Below are positions 7,309 through 16,589 of a stretch of 39,735 nucleotides of DNA, one piece after another (the first letter of the stretch is position 1; the number at the start of each line of letters is the position of its first letter). Made by a program: the position numbers and the translations under genes. Below the pieces are notes generated by a model. It made no database searches. It was given only the letters and a program-made list of their open reading frames with translations, and was not told where the DNA came from. The DNA is from Caldilineaceae bacterium (GTDB lineage: Bacteria > Chloroflexota > Anaerolineae > Caldilineales > Caldilineaceae), in NCBI GenBank assembly GCA_019637695.1, contig JAHBVG010000065.1, positions 1-39,735 of the forward strand. Direction: 5' to 3'.

Positions 7309-10089
7309 ATGGCGAAGCTACTTTTGGTGGATGGGCATTCACAAGCATATCGTGCGTATTTCGGCGTCAAAGCGCCGTTGATGACGCGCAGCGGCGAATT
7401 GACCACCGCCGTCTATGGGTTTACGCGCAAACTGCTCAGCCTTCTACGCGAACACCAGCCGGACTACGTAGCGGTGGCCTTCGACAAAGGGGACACATGG
7501 CGACACGCCGACTTCCCCGATTACAAGGCGACACGCGACCAGATGCCCGACGACATGCGCAAGCAGATGCTCTGGATCGAAGAGGTACTCGAAGCCTTCA
7601 ACATCCCCATCGTGACGGCGACGAATTATGAAGCGGATGATGTGTTGGGCACGTTGGCCTGCAAAGCCGCTGCCGCCGATGTGGATGTGTTGATCCTCAC
7701 CGGCGACCGCGACATGTTCCAACTTGTCAGCGACCGCGTCAAGATCCTCTACACGCGCGGCGGACCGAACCCGAGTACAGATCTCTACGGCCTTGCAGAG
7801 GTGAGCGAACGCTACGAGAATCTGACACCGGCCCAGTTCATCGATATGAAGGCCATTGTCGGCGATAGCTCCGACAACATCCCTGGCGTGGCTGGCGTGG
7901 GCGAAAAGACCGCCATCAAATTCCTACAGGAATATGGTAGCCTCGATAACCTTTACGCACATCTTGAGGAAATCCGCGGACCCAAGACGCGCGAAAATCT
8001 GCGCGAGGCCGAGGCGGATGTGCGCCGCAACCGCAAGCTAGTGGAGATTGTCACCGATCTCGATGTGGAATTTGACGCCGAGCGCTTCCGGCTTCAAGGC
8101 TACAACACCGAGGCGATCCGCGAGATCTTTGAGCGGCTGGAGTTCCGCACACTCCTGCGCGAGGTGAACCTGTCTGACGTTCCCGAAGTGACCGAGGACG
8201 GCCAGCTTGCCCTCTTCGCTGAGGAAACGCCGCCGCCCACCATCGAGGCTCATCCCTACCGCTGTGTGCAAACGGCTGAAGAACTGGCGGCGGTGGTGGA
8301 CGCGCTGCGCAGGGCGTCGATCCTCTCTTTCGATGTGGAGACGACGGCCAAAGATCCCATGCGTGCGGCGCTGGTGGGGTTGGGCGTAGCCTGGGCCAAA
8401 GGCGAGGCCGCCTACATCCCTGTGGGCCACACGCAAGGGGCGCAGTTGGATTGGGAAGAGGTCAAGCGCCGGCTTCAGCCCTTCTTCGCCGACGCCAATT
8501 TGCCCAAGTTGGGCCACAACATCAAATACGATGTGATGGTCTGCCGTCGGCATGGCCTTGATGTGGCCGGTCCCTTGCACGATACGATGACCATGGCCTT
8601 CCTGCTCGATCCGGCCAGTCGGGCCCTGGATCTCAAGAGTCTGGCTGGTCAGAAACTCGACTGGCGTATGACCGAGATCAGCGAGTTGATCGGCACAGGA
8701 CGCAAGCAGATCACCATCGATCAGGTGGAGATCGAGCGGGTGACACCCTATTGCGGCGCGGATGTGGATTCCACACTGCAACTCTTCCATCTGCTTAAGC
8801 CAGGTCTGGAAGAAGCGGGCATGTGGTCGCTCTACGAAGAGATCGAACTGCCGCTGACGCCAGTCTTGGTGGAGATGGAGATGGCGGGCATCCTTGTGGA
8901 TACCGACTTTTTGCAGCAGATGTCGAACGATTTGGGGCGGCGGCTGGCCGAAGTGGAGCGGGATCTCTTCAAAATTGTGGGCCGGGAGTTCAACCTGCGC
9001 AGCACACAGCAGTTGAGCGATGTGCTTTTCGGCGATATGGGCTTCCCCACCCGTGGGATGAAGAAGACCCAATCGGGCTTTTACAGCACTGCCGCCGCCG
9101 AACTGGAAAAACTGGGCGCGGAAGCTGCCAACCTCAGCGCGGACCAGCGCGCCGTACTCGATCTCATCTTCGAACAGCGCCAGTTGGAAAAATTGCGCGG
9201 CACCTACGTCGACGCCCTGCCGGTGATGGTCCACCCTGAGACGGGACGCATTCACACCAGCTTCAATCAGACGGGCGCATCCACGGGGCGATTGAGCAGC
9301 AGCGATCCCAACTTGCAGAATATTCCCATTCGCACCGAAATTGGCCGCGAGATCCGCAAAGGGTTTGTGGCCCCGCACGAATGGGTGCTGGTCGCCGCGG
9401 ACTACAGCCAGGTGGAATTGCGCATCCTCGCCCACATTACCGAGGAACCGGGGCTGTTGGACGCCTTCAAGGCGGGATTGGACATTCACGCGGCGACGGC
9501 GGCGCGGCTCTTCAATGTACAGATGGAATCGGTGGATCGCGTCCAGCGCGATTTGGCGAAGATGATCAACTTCGCCACCATTTATGGCGTCAGCGCCTAC
9601 GGTCTCAGCAGCCGCACCGAGATGAACCCGACCGAGGCGCAGCGTTTCTTGGACCAATACTTTGCCACCTACCCCAGAGTGCAGAAGTATATCAAGGATA
9701 CGCTGCTCTTTGTGCAAGAAAATGGCTATGTCGAGACGCTGTTGGGGCGCAAGCGCTTCTTCCCCGAACTGTTGAGCGGTACACGGCTGCCATTTATGCA
9801 GCGCCAGGGGCAGGAACGCGCCGCCATCAACGCGCCCATTCAGGGCACAGCGGCGGACATTATCAAGATCGCCATGAACCGTCTCCATCCACGGCTCAAG
9901 GCGGAAGGCTACCGGGCGCGCATGTTGTTGCAAGTCCATGATGAATTGTTGCTGGAATGCCCTATGAGCGAGGTCGAGCCTGTGGTAGAAATTATCTGCG
10001 ACGAGATGGAAAACGCCTATAGCCTGCGCGTTCCGCTCAAAGTGGACGTAGAGGTTGGCCCAAACTGGTACGATATGGAAAAGGTGTAG
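7309..10089 (+). CDS. polA: DNA polymerase I
   Basis: 926 aa, the usual full length. The N-terminal 5'-nuclease domain (~1-290) has the FDKG and GDSSDNIPG metal/helix-hairpin regions. The 3'-5' exonuclease domain (~315-500) keeps all motifs: SFDVET (D342, E344), LGHNIKYD and YCGADVD, so proofreading should be active, unlike in Taq-type enzymes. The polymerase domain has motif A DYSQVE (D698), O-helix RDLAKMINFATIYG and motif C VHDELL (D878). The O-helix Phe is kept, which is the normal discrimination against dideoxynucleotides. The enzyme acts in Okazaki fragment maturation and repair. The start is ATG 7309 with an AGGGAAAG SD-like site 9 nt upstream. argS follows after 4 nt, so the two form an operon. 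Confidence 0.97.
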   Translation: MAKLLLVDGHSQAYRAYFGVKAPLMTRSGELTTAVYGFTRKLLSLLREHQPDYVAVAFDKGDTWRHADFPDYKATRDQMPDDMRKQMLWIEEVLEAFNIPIVTATNYEADDVLGTLACKAAAADVDVLILTGDRDMFQLVSDRVKILYTRGGPNPSTDLYGLAEVSERYENLTPAQFIDMKAIVGDSSDNIPGVAGVGEKTAIKFLQEYGSLDNLYAHLEEIRGPKTRENLREAEADVRRNRKLVEIVTDLDVEFDAERFRLQGYNTEAIREIFERLEFRTLLREVNLSDVPEVTEDGQLALFAEETPPPTIEAHPYRCVQTAEELAAVVDALRRASILSFDVETTAKDPMRAALVGLGVAWAKGEAAYIPVGHTQGAQLDWEEVKRRLQPFFADANLPKLGHNIKYDVMVCRRHGLDVAGPLHDTMTMAFLLDPASRALDLKSLAGQKLDWRMTEISELIGTGRKQITIDQVEIERVTPYCGADVDSTLQLFHLLKPGLEEAGMWSLYEEIELPLTPVLVEMEMAGILVDTDFLQQMSNDLGRRLAEVERDLFKIVGREFNLRSTQQLSDVLFGDMGFPTRGMKKTQSGFYSTAAAELEKLGAEAANLSADQRAVLDLIFEQRQLEKLRGTYVDALPVMVHPETGRIHTSFNQTGASTGRLSSSDPNLQNIPIRTEIGREIRKGFVAPHEWVLVAADYSQVELRILAHITEEPGLLDAFKAGLDIHAATAARLFNVQMESVDRVQRDLAKMINFATIYGVSAYGLSSRTEMNPTEAQRFLDQYFATYPRVQKYIKDTLLFVQENGYVETLLGRKRFFPELLSGTRLPFMQRQGQERAAINAPIQGTAADIIKIAMNRLHPRLKAEGYRARMLLQVHDELLLECPMSEVEPVVEIICDEMENAYSLRVPLKVDVEVGPNWYDMEKV

Positions 10090-10093
10090 ATCG

Positions 10094-11797
10094 ATGGTAC
10101 GCGATCAAATTCAAAGTACAGTTGCAGAATCGATCCACGCGGCCGCCAGCGCCGGGGAGCTGCCTGCCGTCTCGGCGGCTGCGCCAGAAATGCTGCGGCC
10201 CAACCGCCCCGAACATGGCGATTACAGTACCAATATTGCTATGGTCCTAGCCGCTGCCGTCAAAAAGGAGACCGGCGAAAAGGCCAATCCGCGCCAGATC
10301 GCGCAGACCATCGCCGACCGCATCCCCAAGAACGGGCTGATCGGCGCAGTGGAACTGGCCGGCCCTGGCTTCATCAACCTGCGCCTCGCGGAAAGCTGGC
10401 TGCAACAGCAGGTGAAGGCGATCATCGCCGCTGGTGAGACTTTCGGCAACATTGGGCGCGGCGTCGGGCAGCGCTGGCAGGTCGAGTATGTGAGCGCCAA
10501 CCCCACAGGTCCGCTGCACTTTGGCGGCGCGCGCAATGCTGTCCTCGGCGACACCATCTCCAATGTTTTGGAGGCGGCGGGCTATGAGGTGCAGCGCGAA
10601 TATTATGTCAACGACGCCGGCACGCAGATGCAGCTTTACGTGGAAACGCTCTACGCCCGCTATTTGCAGCACTTTGGACGCGAGGCTGAGATCCCTGAGG
10701 ATGGGTACAAGGGGCCATATATGGTCGAGTACGCGGCGCGGCTGGCTGCGGAACATGGGGATCGCTTCCTCGCCATGGATGGCGACGCCGCCCTGACCGC
10801 CATCCGCCCGCTGGGCCGCGCCATCGTCCTTGAAGATTTGCAGAGTGAGTTGGGGCTGATCGGCGTCAAATTCGACCGCTGGTTCAGTGAGCAGAGCCTC
10901 TACGACGACGGTGGGGTTGAGGATGTTCTCTCGATGCTCTCGGAGAAGGGCGAGATCGTCGAGCGGGACGGGGCGCGGTGGTTCCGGGCCAGCCGCTATC
11001 CTAAAAACGAGAAGGACGAAGTCGTGGTCCGCTCGACGGGTGCGCCCACTTATTTCGCCAGCGACATCGCCTATCACTATGACAAGTTTATCCGCCGCGG
11101 CTTTGACAAGGTGATCAACGTCTGGGCGGTGGACCATCAAGGCCATGTGGCGCGGATGCACGCCGTCATGGCCGCGCTGGGTCTCGACCCAGATCGGCTA
11201 ACCATCCTGCTCTACAATCTTGTCAAACTCATGCGCGACGGCCAGGAAGTGAAGATGAGCAAACGGTCAGGCGATTTCCTCACCCTGCGCGAAGTGGTGG
11301 AGGAGGTTGGCAGCGACGCCGTCCGCTTTATGCTGCTCACCCGCGGACCGGAAAGCAGCATTGATTTTGATCTCGATCTGGCGGTGGCCGAAAGCAACGA
11401 CAACCCGGTCTACTATGTCCAGTACAGCCACGCCCGCATCTGCTCGATCCTCGCCAAGGCGACGGCGGATGGTGTATTGCCCGCCGAAGGTCTCACTGAG
11501 ACCGATGATGCTGTGGTGGCGTTGCTCACCCATCCCGCTGAACTGGCGCTGATCCGCAAGATGTTGGAATTGGAAGAACAGATCGATCTGGCGGTGGAAA
11601 AGCTCTCGCCGCACAATTTGACCCATTACGCCATGGATCTGGCGCGCACCTTCACCGCCTTCTATCGCGATTGTCGTGTCGTCGATCCTGACCATTTGGA
11701 GATGAGCCACGCCCGGCTCCTCTTATCTTTAGCCGCGCGCACAGCCCTGGCCCGCGTCCTGCGGCTGATGGGCATGTCCGCGCCGGAGAGTATGTAG
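10094..11797 (+). CDS. argS: Arginyl-tRNA synthetase
   Basis: 567 aa class I synthetase. An N-terminal Add-1 tRNA D-loop domain (~1-95) is followed by a catalytic core with the HIGH-type motif HFGGAR (142-147) after SANPTGP, and KMSKRSG (from 387). The C-terminal DALR anticodon-binding domain is helical (~430-567). It charges tRNA-Arg with arginine, using ATP. The start is ATG 10094 with AAGGTG 7 nt upstream; the SD lies inside the last codons of polA, pointing to translational coupling. The gene ends in a heptad repeat hairpin that may be the operon end. Confidence 0.96.
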   Translation: MVRDQIQSTVAESIHAAASAGELPAVSAAAPEMLRPNRPEHGDYSTNIAMVLAAAVKKETGEKANPRQIAQTIADRIPKNGLIGAVELAGPGFINLRLAESWLQQQVKAIIAAGETFGNIGRGVGQRWQVEYVSANPTGPLHFGGARNAVLGDTISNVLEAAGYEVQREYYVNDAGTQMQLYVETLYARYLQHFGREAEIPEDGYKGPYMVEYAARLAAEHGDRFLAMDGDAALTAIRPLGRAIVLEDLQSELGLIGVKFDRWFSEQSLYDDGGVEDVLSMLSEKGEIVERDGARWFRASRYPKNEKDEVVVRSTGAPTYFASDIAYHYDKFIRRGFDKVINVWAVDHQGHVARMHAVMAALGLDPDRLTILLYNLVKLMRDGQEVKMSKRSGDFLTLREVVEEVGSDAVRFMLLTRGPESSIDFDLDLAVAESNDNPVYYVQYSHARICSILAKATADGVLPAEGLTETDDAVVALLTHPAELALIRKMLELEEQIDLAVEKLSPHNLTHYAMDLARTFTAFYRDCRVVDPDHLEMSHARLLLSLAARTALARVLRLMGMSAPESM

Positions 11798-11800
11798 TTA

Positions 11801-11885
11801 AGGGATAGGTGACTGGTGATTAGGGAGTGGGTAGAGAGACGCGGCTTCCCTCCGCCCAGTCACCAGTTACTAATCCCCAATCCCT
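11801..11885. repeat. Heptad repeat hairpin between argS and serA
   Basis: The left arm (11801-11831) consists of words such as GGGATAG, GTGACTG, GTGATTA, GGGAGTG. The right arm (11855-11885) is made of complementary words (CAGTCACCAGTTACTAATCCCC). Starts 4 nt after the argS stop. It could fold into a large imperfect hairpin in RNA. Confidence 0.65.
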
Positions 11886-11908
11886 GATCATCCTAGAAAC
11901 TGGAACCT

Positions 11909-13507
11909 ATGACCCCACCCTACCGTGTTCTTGTCAGCGATCAATTGTCGGATAGTGGCCTGGCCCCGTTGCATGGGGCAGAGGGCATTGAAGTTGTCAT
12001 CAAGACCGACTTGACGCCTCAGCAGTTGATTGCCGAAATTCCCAATTACCATGCGCTGCTCGTACGCAGCAGCACCCAAGTCACCGCGGAGGTGCTGAAG
12101 GCCGGGCGTCAATTGCAGGTGGTGGCCCGCGCCGGCGTCGGTGTGGACAATATTGATTTAGAGGCGGCGACACAGGCCGGCGTGATCGTTGTCAACGCGC
12201 CCACGGGCAACGTAGTGGCCGCCGCCGAACATACCATCGCCATGTTGATGGCGATGGCGCGCAACATCCCCCAGGCGGATCACCATGTGCGCCAGGGAGA
12301 ATGGAAGCGCAACCGCTTTATGGGCGTGGAAGTGCGCGACAAAATCCTCGGCACGGTGGGGCTGGGACGCGTGGCGCAGGAGGTGGTGGAACGGGCCAAG
12401 GGGCTGGGGATGCGCGTGTTTGCTTCGGATCCCTATGTCACCGCCGAATATGCCGCCCACCGCGGCGTCACCCTCACCGATTTTGAGAGCCTGCTGGCAC
12501 AATCAGATTTCATCACTTTCCATGTGCCGCTGAATGAAGCTACCCGCCACATGATCGGCGCCGAGCAGTTCCGTAAGATGAAGCAGGGCGTGCGCATTTT
12601 GAATGTGGCCCGCGGCGGCGTCATCGACGAAGACGCGCTGGTAGAAGCTATCGAAAATGGACATGTGGCCGGCGCTGCCCTTGACGTTTTTGAAGAGGAA
12701 CCGCTGGGCCGTGAAAGCCCGCTGCGCAAACTCTCTCAGGTGGTGCTGACCCCTCACCTTGGCGGCAGCACGGTGGAAGCGCAAGAGAAAGTGGCCGTGG
12801 ATGTAGCCGTGCAGGTCCTCGATATTTTGGAAGGTCGCCCGGCCCGTTATGCCGTCAACGCGCCGATCCTGCCGCCGCGGGCGCTTGACTTTCTGATCCC
12901 CTACATCGCGATGGCGGAACAGATGGGACGCTTCCTTCGTCAGATGGACGGGCAAGGTATCGACCGCCTGGAGGTGACAGCCCACGGTTCGCTGGCCGAG
13001 TACAATCTGGATTATATTGTGGCGGCGGGCGTCAAAGGCATCCTTTCCAACGTGGTTGAGGATCGGGTGAACATGGTCAACGCCCGTCTGCTGGCGGAAC
13101 GCCGCGGTATGGAGATTATGGAACGTAAGATCCACCACGATCAATATGAACGCTACGAGGATATGCTAACCCTGCGCATTACCAGCAAGGGGCAACAGCG
13201 CACTGTGCGCGGGGCCATGCTCTACGGCGCGCCCACGCTGGTCGCTATCGACGATCTCTGGGTGGAATTCCCGGCGGAAGGCCATCTTTTGTTGACCTCT
13301 CATCGGGATCGGCCTGGCATCATCGGGCGCGTGGGGACGCTGTTGGGGCAGGCCGATGTCAACATCAGCTTTATGCATGTCGGGCGGCGAACACCCCGCG
13401 GCGAAGCCATTATGGTTCTCGGCACCGATGAAGCGATCCCTGCGGCGATAGAACACGAACTGGCAACGATGGACGATGTGCGCTGGATCAAGGCTGTCCA
13501 TTTGTAA
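11909..13507 (+). CDS. serA: D-3-phosphoglycerate dehydrogenase
   Basis: 532 aa, the long (type 1-like) form. It has a split 2-hydroxyacid dehydrogenase substrate domain and a Rossmann NAD domain with GLGRVAQE (~150). Catalytic Arg235 (NVARGG), Glu264 (DVFEEEP) and His283 (LTPHLGG) are present. An intervening ASB-like domain (~320-450) and a C-terminal ACT domain (~455-532, start LLLTSHRDRPGIIGRVGT) follow. It oxidises 3-phosphoglycerate to 3-phosphohydroxypyruvate, the first step of serine synthesis. The ACT domain is the usual site of serine feedback control. The SD before ATG 11909 is weak (GGAACC). serB/serC are not adjacent. Its TAA stop is part of the next heptad hairpin. Confidence 0.94.
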   Translation: MTPPYRVLVSDQLSDSGLAPLHGAEGIEVVIKTDLTPQQLIAEIPNYHALLVRSSTQVTAEVLKAGRQLQVVARAGVGVDNIDLEAATQAGVIVVNAPTGNVVAAAEHTIAMLMAMARNIPQADHHVRQGEWKRNRFMGVEVRDKILGTVGLGRVAQEVVERAKGLGMRVFASDPYVTAEYAAHRGVTLTDFESLLAQSDFITFHVPLNEATRHMIGAEQFRKMKQGVRILNVARGGVIDEDALVEAIENGHVAGAALDVFEEEPLGRESPLRKLSQVVLTPHLGGSTVEAQEKVAVDVAVQVLDILEGRPARYAVNAPILPPRALDFLIPYIAMAEQMGRFLRQMDGQGIDRLEVTAHGSLAEYNLDYIVAAGVKGILSNVVEDRVNMVNARLLAERRGMEIMERKIHHDQYERYEDMLTLRITSKGQQRTVRGAMLYGAPTLVAIDDLWVEFPAEGHLLLTSHRDRPGIIGRVGTLLGQADVNISFMHVGRRTPRGEAIMVLGTDEAIPAAIEHELATMDDVRWIKAVHL

Positions 13508-13569
13508 TGAGTAAAGAGTAGTGAGTAAGTAGAGGCACTATCCCTACTCATTATTCTTTACTCATTACT
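13504..13569 (+). repeat. Heptad repeat hairpin at the serA 3' end
   Basis: Arms 13504-13527 and 13546-13569 form a 24-bp stem whose only two differences become G-U pairs in the plus-strand RNA. Each arm is built of GAGTAAA/GAGTAGT/GAGTAAG heptads. It contains the serA stop codon. It could stabilise the mRNA 3' end; there is no T-run, so it is not a typical intrinsic terminator. Confidence 0.7.
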
Positions 13570-13607
13570 GTAAAACTATCCATAGGAGTCCCTGTTAAGT
13601 AGACCCC

Positions 13608-14456
13608 ATGCAAAAACGAATTTCTATGCAGGAGCGTGGAGATCGCACACTCCCTGGCCCCAAATCGAGCCGTCCTTTACCGAACCGGCAGCAGAAAGTC
13701 GCTGCGCTGCTGGTGCTTTCCCTGCTTTGGATCGCGCCGATCCTGGCCTGTGGAAGCTTTCAACCGCGGCCCACGCCATCGCCGACGCCAAACCTTACCC
13801 AAACGGCAGTATCTGGGGGCGCAGCCGTTTTTGTCCCGACCAATACGCCCGGCATCCTTGAAGCAGCGCCGGTGATCGATCCAACGGCCACCTTTACACC
13901 TGAGCCAACGCCGACGATTACACCGACGCCCATCCCCGGCACTGTATTGGAAGTAGGGCAGCCGGCGCGGGTGGCAGCCGCTGGTGGTCTGAATCTGCGC
14001 GATACGGCGGGTTCCGCTGGGAATTTGCTCACCCGTTTGAGCGTCGGGCAGCGGCTCACCGTCCTCGAAGGTCCTATTTCGGCGGATGGGTATACCTGGT
14101 GGCGTGTGGACGATGGACAGGGCAATGTGGGTTGGGCGGCGCAAGGGGATGGCACCGATGACTGGCTGACGCCGGAACTGGGGACAACCGTGCAGCCTGT
14201 CAACCGATCCCCGCGCGTCGGGGATCGGGTGCGCGTGACCATGGACGCCGGACAGCAGTTGTCCATCCGCACCGCACCGGGGACCAACGCCGGCATCGTC
14301 ACCCGCGTCAACAGCGGCGTGGAATTCACCATCATGGCCGGTCCGCAATCGGCCAATGGCTTCATCTGGTATCAGATCCGCTCGGACAATGGGCAGACGC
14401 AAGGCTGGGCCGCGGATGGAAACAACACCGTGCGTTGGTTGAGTCCGTTGGAGTGA
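13608..14456 (+). CDS. Lipoprotein with Thr-Pro linker and two bacterial SH3 domains
   Basis: 282 aa. A basic N-terminus and hydrophobic stretch (30-47) end in lipobox ILAC with Cys48, so it is probably lipid-anchored outside the membrane. Residues ~52-112 are a Thr/Pro-rich spacer (TPSPTPN, TPEPTPTITPTPIP). Two SH3_3-like domains follow (~118-185 and ~200-280), each with the LNLRDTAG/LSIRTAPG strand, an LT(V)LEGP/FTIMAGP strand and a W-rich WWRV/WYQI plus GWAA close. Such domains usually bind peptidoglycan or extracellular partners. ATG 13608 lacks a clear SD; ATG 13626 is possible. A strong terminator follows the gene. Confidence 0.85.
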   Translation: MQKRISMQERGDRTLPGPKSSRPLPNRQQKVAALLVLSLLWIAPILACGSFQPRPTPSPTPNLTQTAVSGGAAVFVPTNTPGILEAAPVIDPTATFTPEPTPTITPTPIPGTVLEVGQPARVAAAGGLNLRDTAGSAGNLLTRLSVGQRLTVLEGPISADGYTWWRVDDGQGNVGWAAQGDGTDDWLTPELGTTVQPVNRSPRVGDRVRVTMDAGQQLSIRTAPGTNAGIVTRVNSGVEFTIMAGPQSANGFIWYQIRSDNGQTQGWAADGNNTVRWLSPLE

Positions 14457-14508
14457 GATGGGGAATGAATAAGGAATGATGATTGGGGATGGGGTACTGT
14501 CCTAAAAA

Positions 14509-14542
14509 GGCAGCCGGGAGCGGATTCCTGGCTGCCTTTTTT
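14509..14542. terminator. Strong intrinsic terminator, bidirectional
   Basis: An 11-bp stem GGCAGCCGGGA / TTCCTGGCTGCC (one G-T pair) followed by T6 on the plus strand and preceded by A5, so it also reads as a terminator on the minus strand. It separates the convergent lipoprotein (+) and amidase (-) genes. Confidence 0.9.
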
Positions 14543-14645
14543 GCAGATAGAGTTATCGTCCATTATAGACAAAGCGGTAAAGAAATCTGCTACGCATGAC
14601 GCCGCGGCTGCTTTTCCCTCGATCTCCGCTGGCTTGACTGCCCCT

Positions 14646-16037
14646 TTACAGAAGTGGTACGCGCTTATGCCACACCGTCGACCGCTCAAACGCGTGGCCG
14701 ACGCGTAGCAGGGTCGCTTCCGAGAAGTGGGGGCCGACAAGTTGTAACGCTATGGGCAGGTCGTCGGATGTAAAGCCGCACGGTAATGTCAGCGTGGGGC
14801 TGTTGCTGAAGTTGAAGGGATAGGTGAAGCGAGGGCGCACGACATTGGCATCTGGGAGAGGCAGCGCGTCGTCGCCGATGGGGGGCGCGGCGTAAGGCAT
14901 GGCCGGGCATGCCAGCAGATCTACCTCCTCAAAGACGCCGGCAATCTTGCCCGCATATTCCAGGCGCGTGGTGTGGGCGGCGGCGTAGTCGGCCGCGCTT
15001 TTTGTATCCGCAAACTCGAGCCACTGGCGGAAGGGTCCGTACTCGTCCGCTCTTGCCGGCCAGCTTTCACGGTGGGCGTCCGCTGCATCGGCTGCGCAGA
15101 GCGTTGACCACGTATCCATCATGAGGTTTGCATCAATGGCAGGGACCACAACCTCGACTGGTTGCAGGCCCAATTCGATCAGGCGCGTGACAGCTTGCAA
15201 CACCGCCTCGCTTACCTCTGGATGCACGCCATCGCGGATGAAGCGTTCGTCAACGCCGAGGCGCAGACCGCTTACGTCCTGGTCGAGGAGGGAGATGTAG
15301 TCAGGTACGGCCCCATGGCTGGAGGTCGGATCGTTGGGGTCGTGGCCGGCGATAACACCCAGCATGGCGGCTGCGTCGGCCACGCTACGAGTCATGGGTC
15401 CGACGTTGTCCAGCGATTTTGCCAGGGGAAAGACGCCGTAGCGGCTGACGCGGCCGTAGGTCGGTTTGAGGCCGACCACGCCGTTGCACGCGGCTGGGAA
15501 GCGGATGGAGCCACCTGTGTCCGTGCCCAGCGAAGCATAACAGAGACCTGCCGCCGTGGCGACACCCGAACCACTGGAGGAAACCCCCGACCAACGGTCA
15601 CCACCCCAGGGATTGGCGGGCACAGGCCAGGCAGGATGGTGCCAGCGCAGCGCGAACTCCGTCATATGCAGCTTGCCCAATAGGACAGCACCCGCCGTCT
15701 CCAATCTGCGTAGAACGGTGGCGTCATCGTCGGGCAGCCAGCCCGCCATCAGCGTGGAGCCACAATAAGTGGGGATTCCCTCAGTGCAGACAAGGTCTTT
15801 GACGGCAATGGGAACGCCATGCAGGATGCCCCGGTACGCACCGCTGGCGATCTCCTTTTCAGCACGGCGCGCCTGTTGGAGCGCCCTTTCGGCAAGAACG
15901 GTGCGGTAGCTGTGCAGACGCCTGTCGACGCTGTCGATGCGGTCGAGCAGGTGACGTGTCAGCTCCACCGGGGAGATCTCACGTTTTTCCAGCAGGTTGG
16001 CAACTTCGACAATGGGCATGTAGGCAAATTCGGTCAT
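14646..16037 (-). CDS. Amidase-signature family amidase
   Basis: 463 aa. The Ser-cisSer-Lys triad is visible: Lys80 (GVPIAVK), cis-Ser in the GVSSSGSGVA segment (153-155) and nucleophile Ser177 (GTDTGGSIR). The family hydrolyses C-N amide bonds; members include GatA, indole-acetamide and aliphatic amidases. The N-terminus resembles GatA, but no gatB or gatC is nearby, so GatA is not called. The substrate is unknown. The start is ATG 16037 with CGGAG 8 nt upstream. It lies 39 nt after higA and may be transcribed with the cassette upstream. Confidence 0.85.
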   Translation of the reverse strand: MTEFAYMPIVEVANLLEKREISPVELTRHLLDRIDSVDRRLHSYRTVLAERALQQARRAEKEIASGAYRGILHGVPIAVKDLVCTEGIPTYCGSTLMAGWLPDDDATVLRRLETAGAVLLGKLHMTEFALRWHHPAWPVPANPWGGDRWSGVSSSGSGVATAAGLCYASLGTDTGGSIRFPAACNGVVGLKPTYGRVSRYGVFPLAKSLDNVGPMTRSVADAAAMLGVIAGHDPNDPTSSHGAVPDYISLLDQDVSGLRLGVDERFIRDGVHPEVSEAVLQAVTRLIELGLQPVEVVVPAIDANLMMDTWSTLCAADAADAHRESWPARADEYGPFRQWLEFADTKSAADYAAAHTTRLEYAGKIAGVFEEVDLLACPAMPYAAPPIGDDALPLPDANVVRPRFTYPFNFSNSPTLTLPCGFTSDDLPIALQLVGPHFSEATLLRVGHAFERSTVWHKRVPLL

Positions 16038-16076
16038 GATTTGGCTCCGTAGTAAGGGAGACGCTGATATCGAAGT

Positions 16077-16475
16077 TCAAAAAAAGAGAGCCGGTGAGAC
16101 TCCAAAGCGTTCGGACAGCACGCGGATCTGTCGCACATTCAACTCGCGCTTGCCGTGTAGAATCTCCGAAACCACTCCTTGTGAACCAACTTCGGGCAGT
16201 GCAGACTGAGATAGTCCATGCTCCTCCATCAGATACTGGAGTACCTCTGCACCGCTCGCTGGTGGCATGGGATAGCGATGATCCTCGTAGACGTGAATCA
16301 TCGTAGCCAGCGTATCCAATAATTCATAGAGCGGATGCTCTTCATCTGTTCCAACTTCGTCAAGCAGCAGGTTCAAGCGCTCGATGGCGCGATCATACTC
16401 ATCTTCGTTGCGGATCGTGAGCAGTGGGCTGATCGCTGCCCAGTGTTGTTGTAGATCTTCTGTGAGGACGATCAT
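16077..16475 (-). CDS. higA: HigA-type antitoxin with C-terminal helix-turn-helix
   Basis: 132 aa, the usual size of this antitoxin family (COG5499-like). The N-terminal half is acidic and helical (RNEDEYDRAIERLNLLLDEV, then HPLYELLDTLA). The C-terminal XRE-type HTH (~78-130) contains LMEEHGLSQSALPEVGSQGVVSEIL and GKRELNVRQIRVLSERFGVS. These antitoxins bind and silence a HigB RNA endonuclease and repress their own operon. The ATG overlaps, as ATGA, the stop codon of a HigB remnant; the rest of higB is missing. This is therefore an orphan antitoxin, perhaps kept as a regulator or to neutralise toxins encoded elsewhere (inference). Confidence 0.85.
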   Translation of the reverse strand: MIVLTEDLQQHWAAISPLLTIRNEDEYDRAIERLNLLLDEVGTDEEHPLYELLDTLATMIHVYEDHRYPMPPASGAEVLQYLMEEHGLSQSALPEVGSQGVVSEILHGKRELNVRQIRVLSERFGVSPALFF

Positions 16476-16549
16476 GTCTTCCAGTTTCCTTGATTGTACT
16501 CATCGTGTGTCAACAACTTGGCGCACTGTCAAACCTGACGCAAATAGAA
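16472..16549 (-). pseudogene. higB: C-terminal remnant of a HigB-type toxin
   Basis: Reading into the ATGA overlap with higA, the frame encodes LTHDEYNQGNWKT and a stop (16472-16513). This is the characteristic end of HigB toxins partnered with this HigA type (…HVLTHxEYDxGxWK). An 18-bp stretch with an in-frame TGA (16514-16531) interrupts it. Upstream of that the same frame gives FYLRQV (16532-16549), which would join directly to LTH in an intact toxin. No further HigB sequence is recognisable before the next gene, so roughly 80% of the toxin is lost. Confidence 0.75.
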
Positions 16550-16589
16550 GACTATCATGTCTCACTGTATGAGGGGATAAGGAGTGATG

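Noticed and set aside
8038..9939. 633-codon open frame on the minus strand inside polA
   Set aside because: Opposite the fully conserved exonuclease and polymerase domains of DNA polymerase I; no family features; an antisense shadow of codon bias.
14646..16037. GatA subunit of aspartyl/glutamyl-tRNA amidotransferase
   Set aside because: Same amidase-signature family, but no gatB/gatC nearby and divergence in the substrate region; kept as a general amidase.
16513..16536. Two TTGACA hexamers upstream of higA as a promoter
   Set aside because: Neither has a -10 hexamer at 16-18 bp; they are 19 bp apart as direct copies and one lies inside the HigB C-terminal coding remnant.
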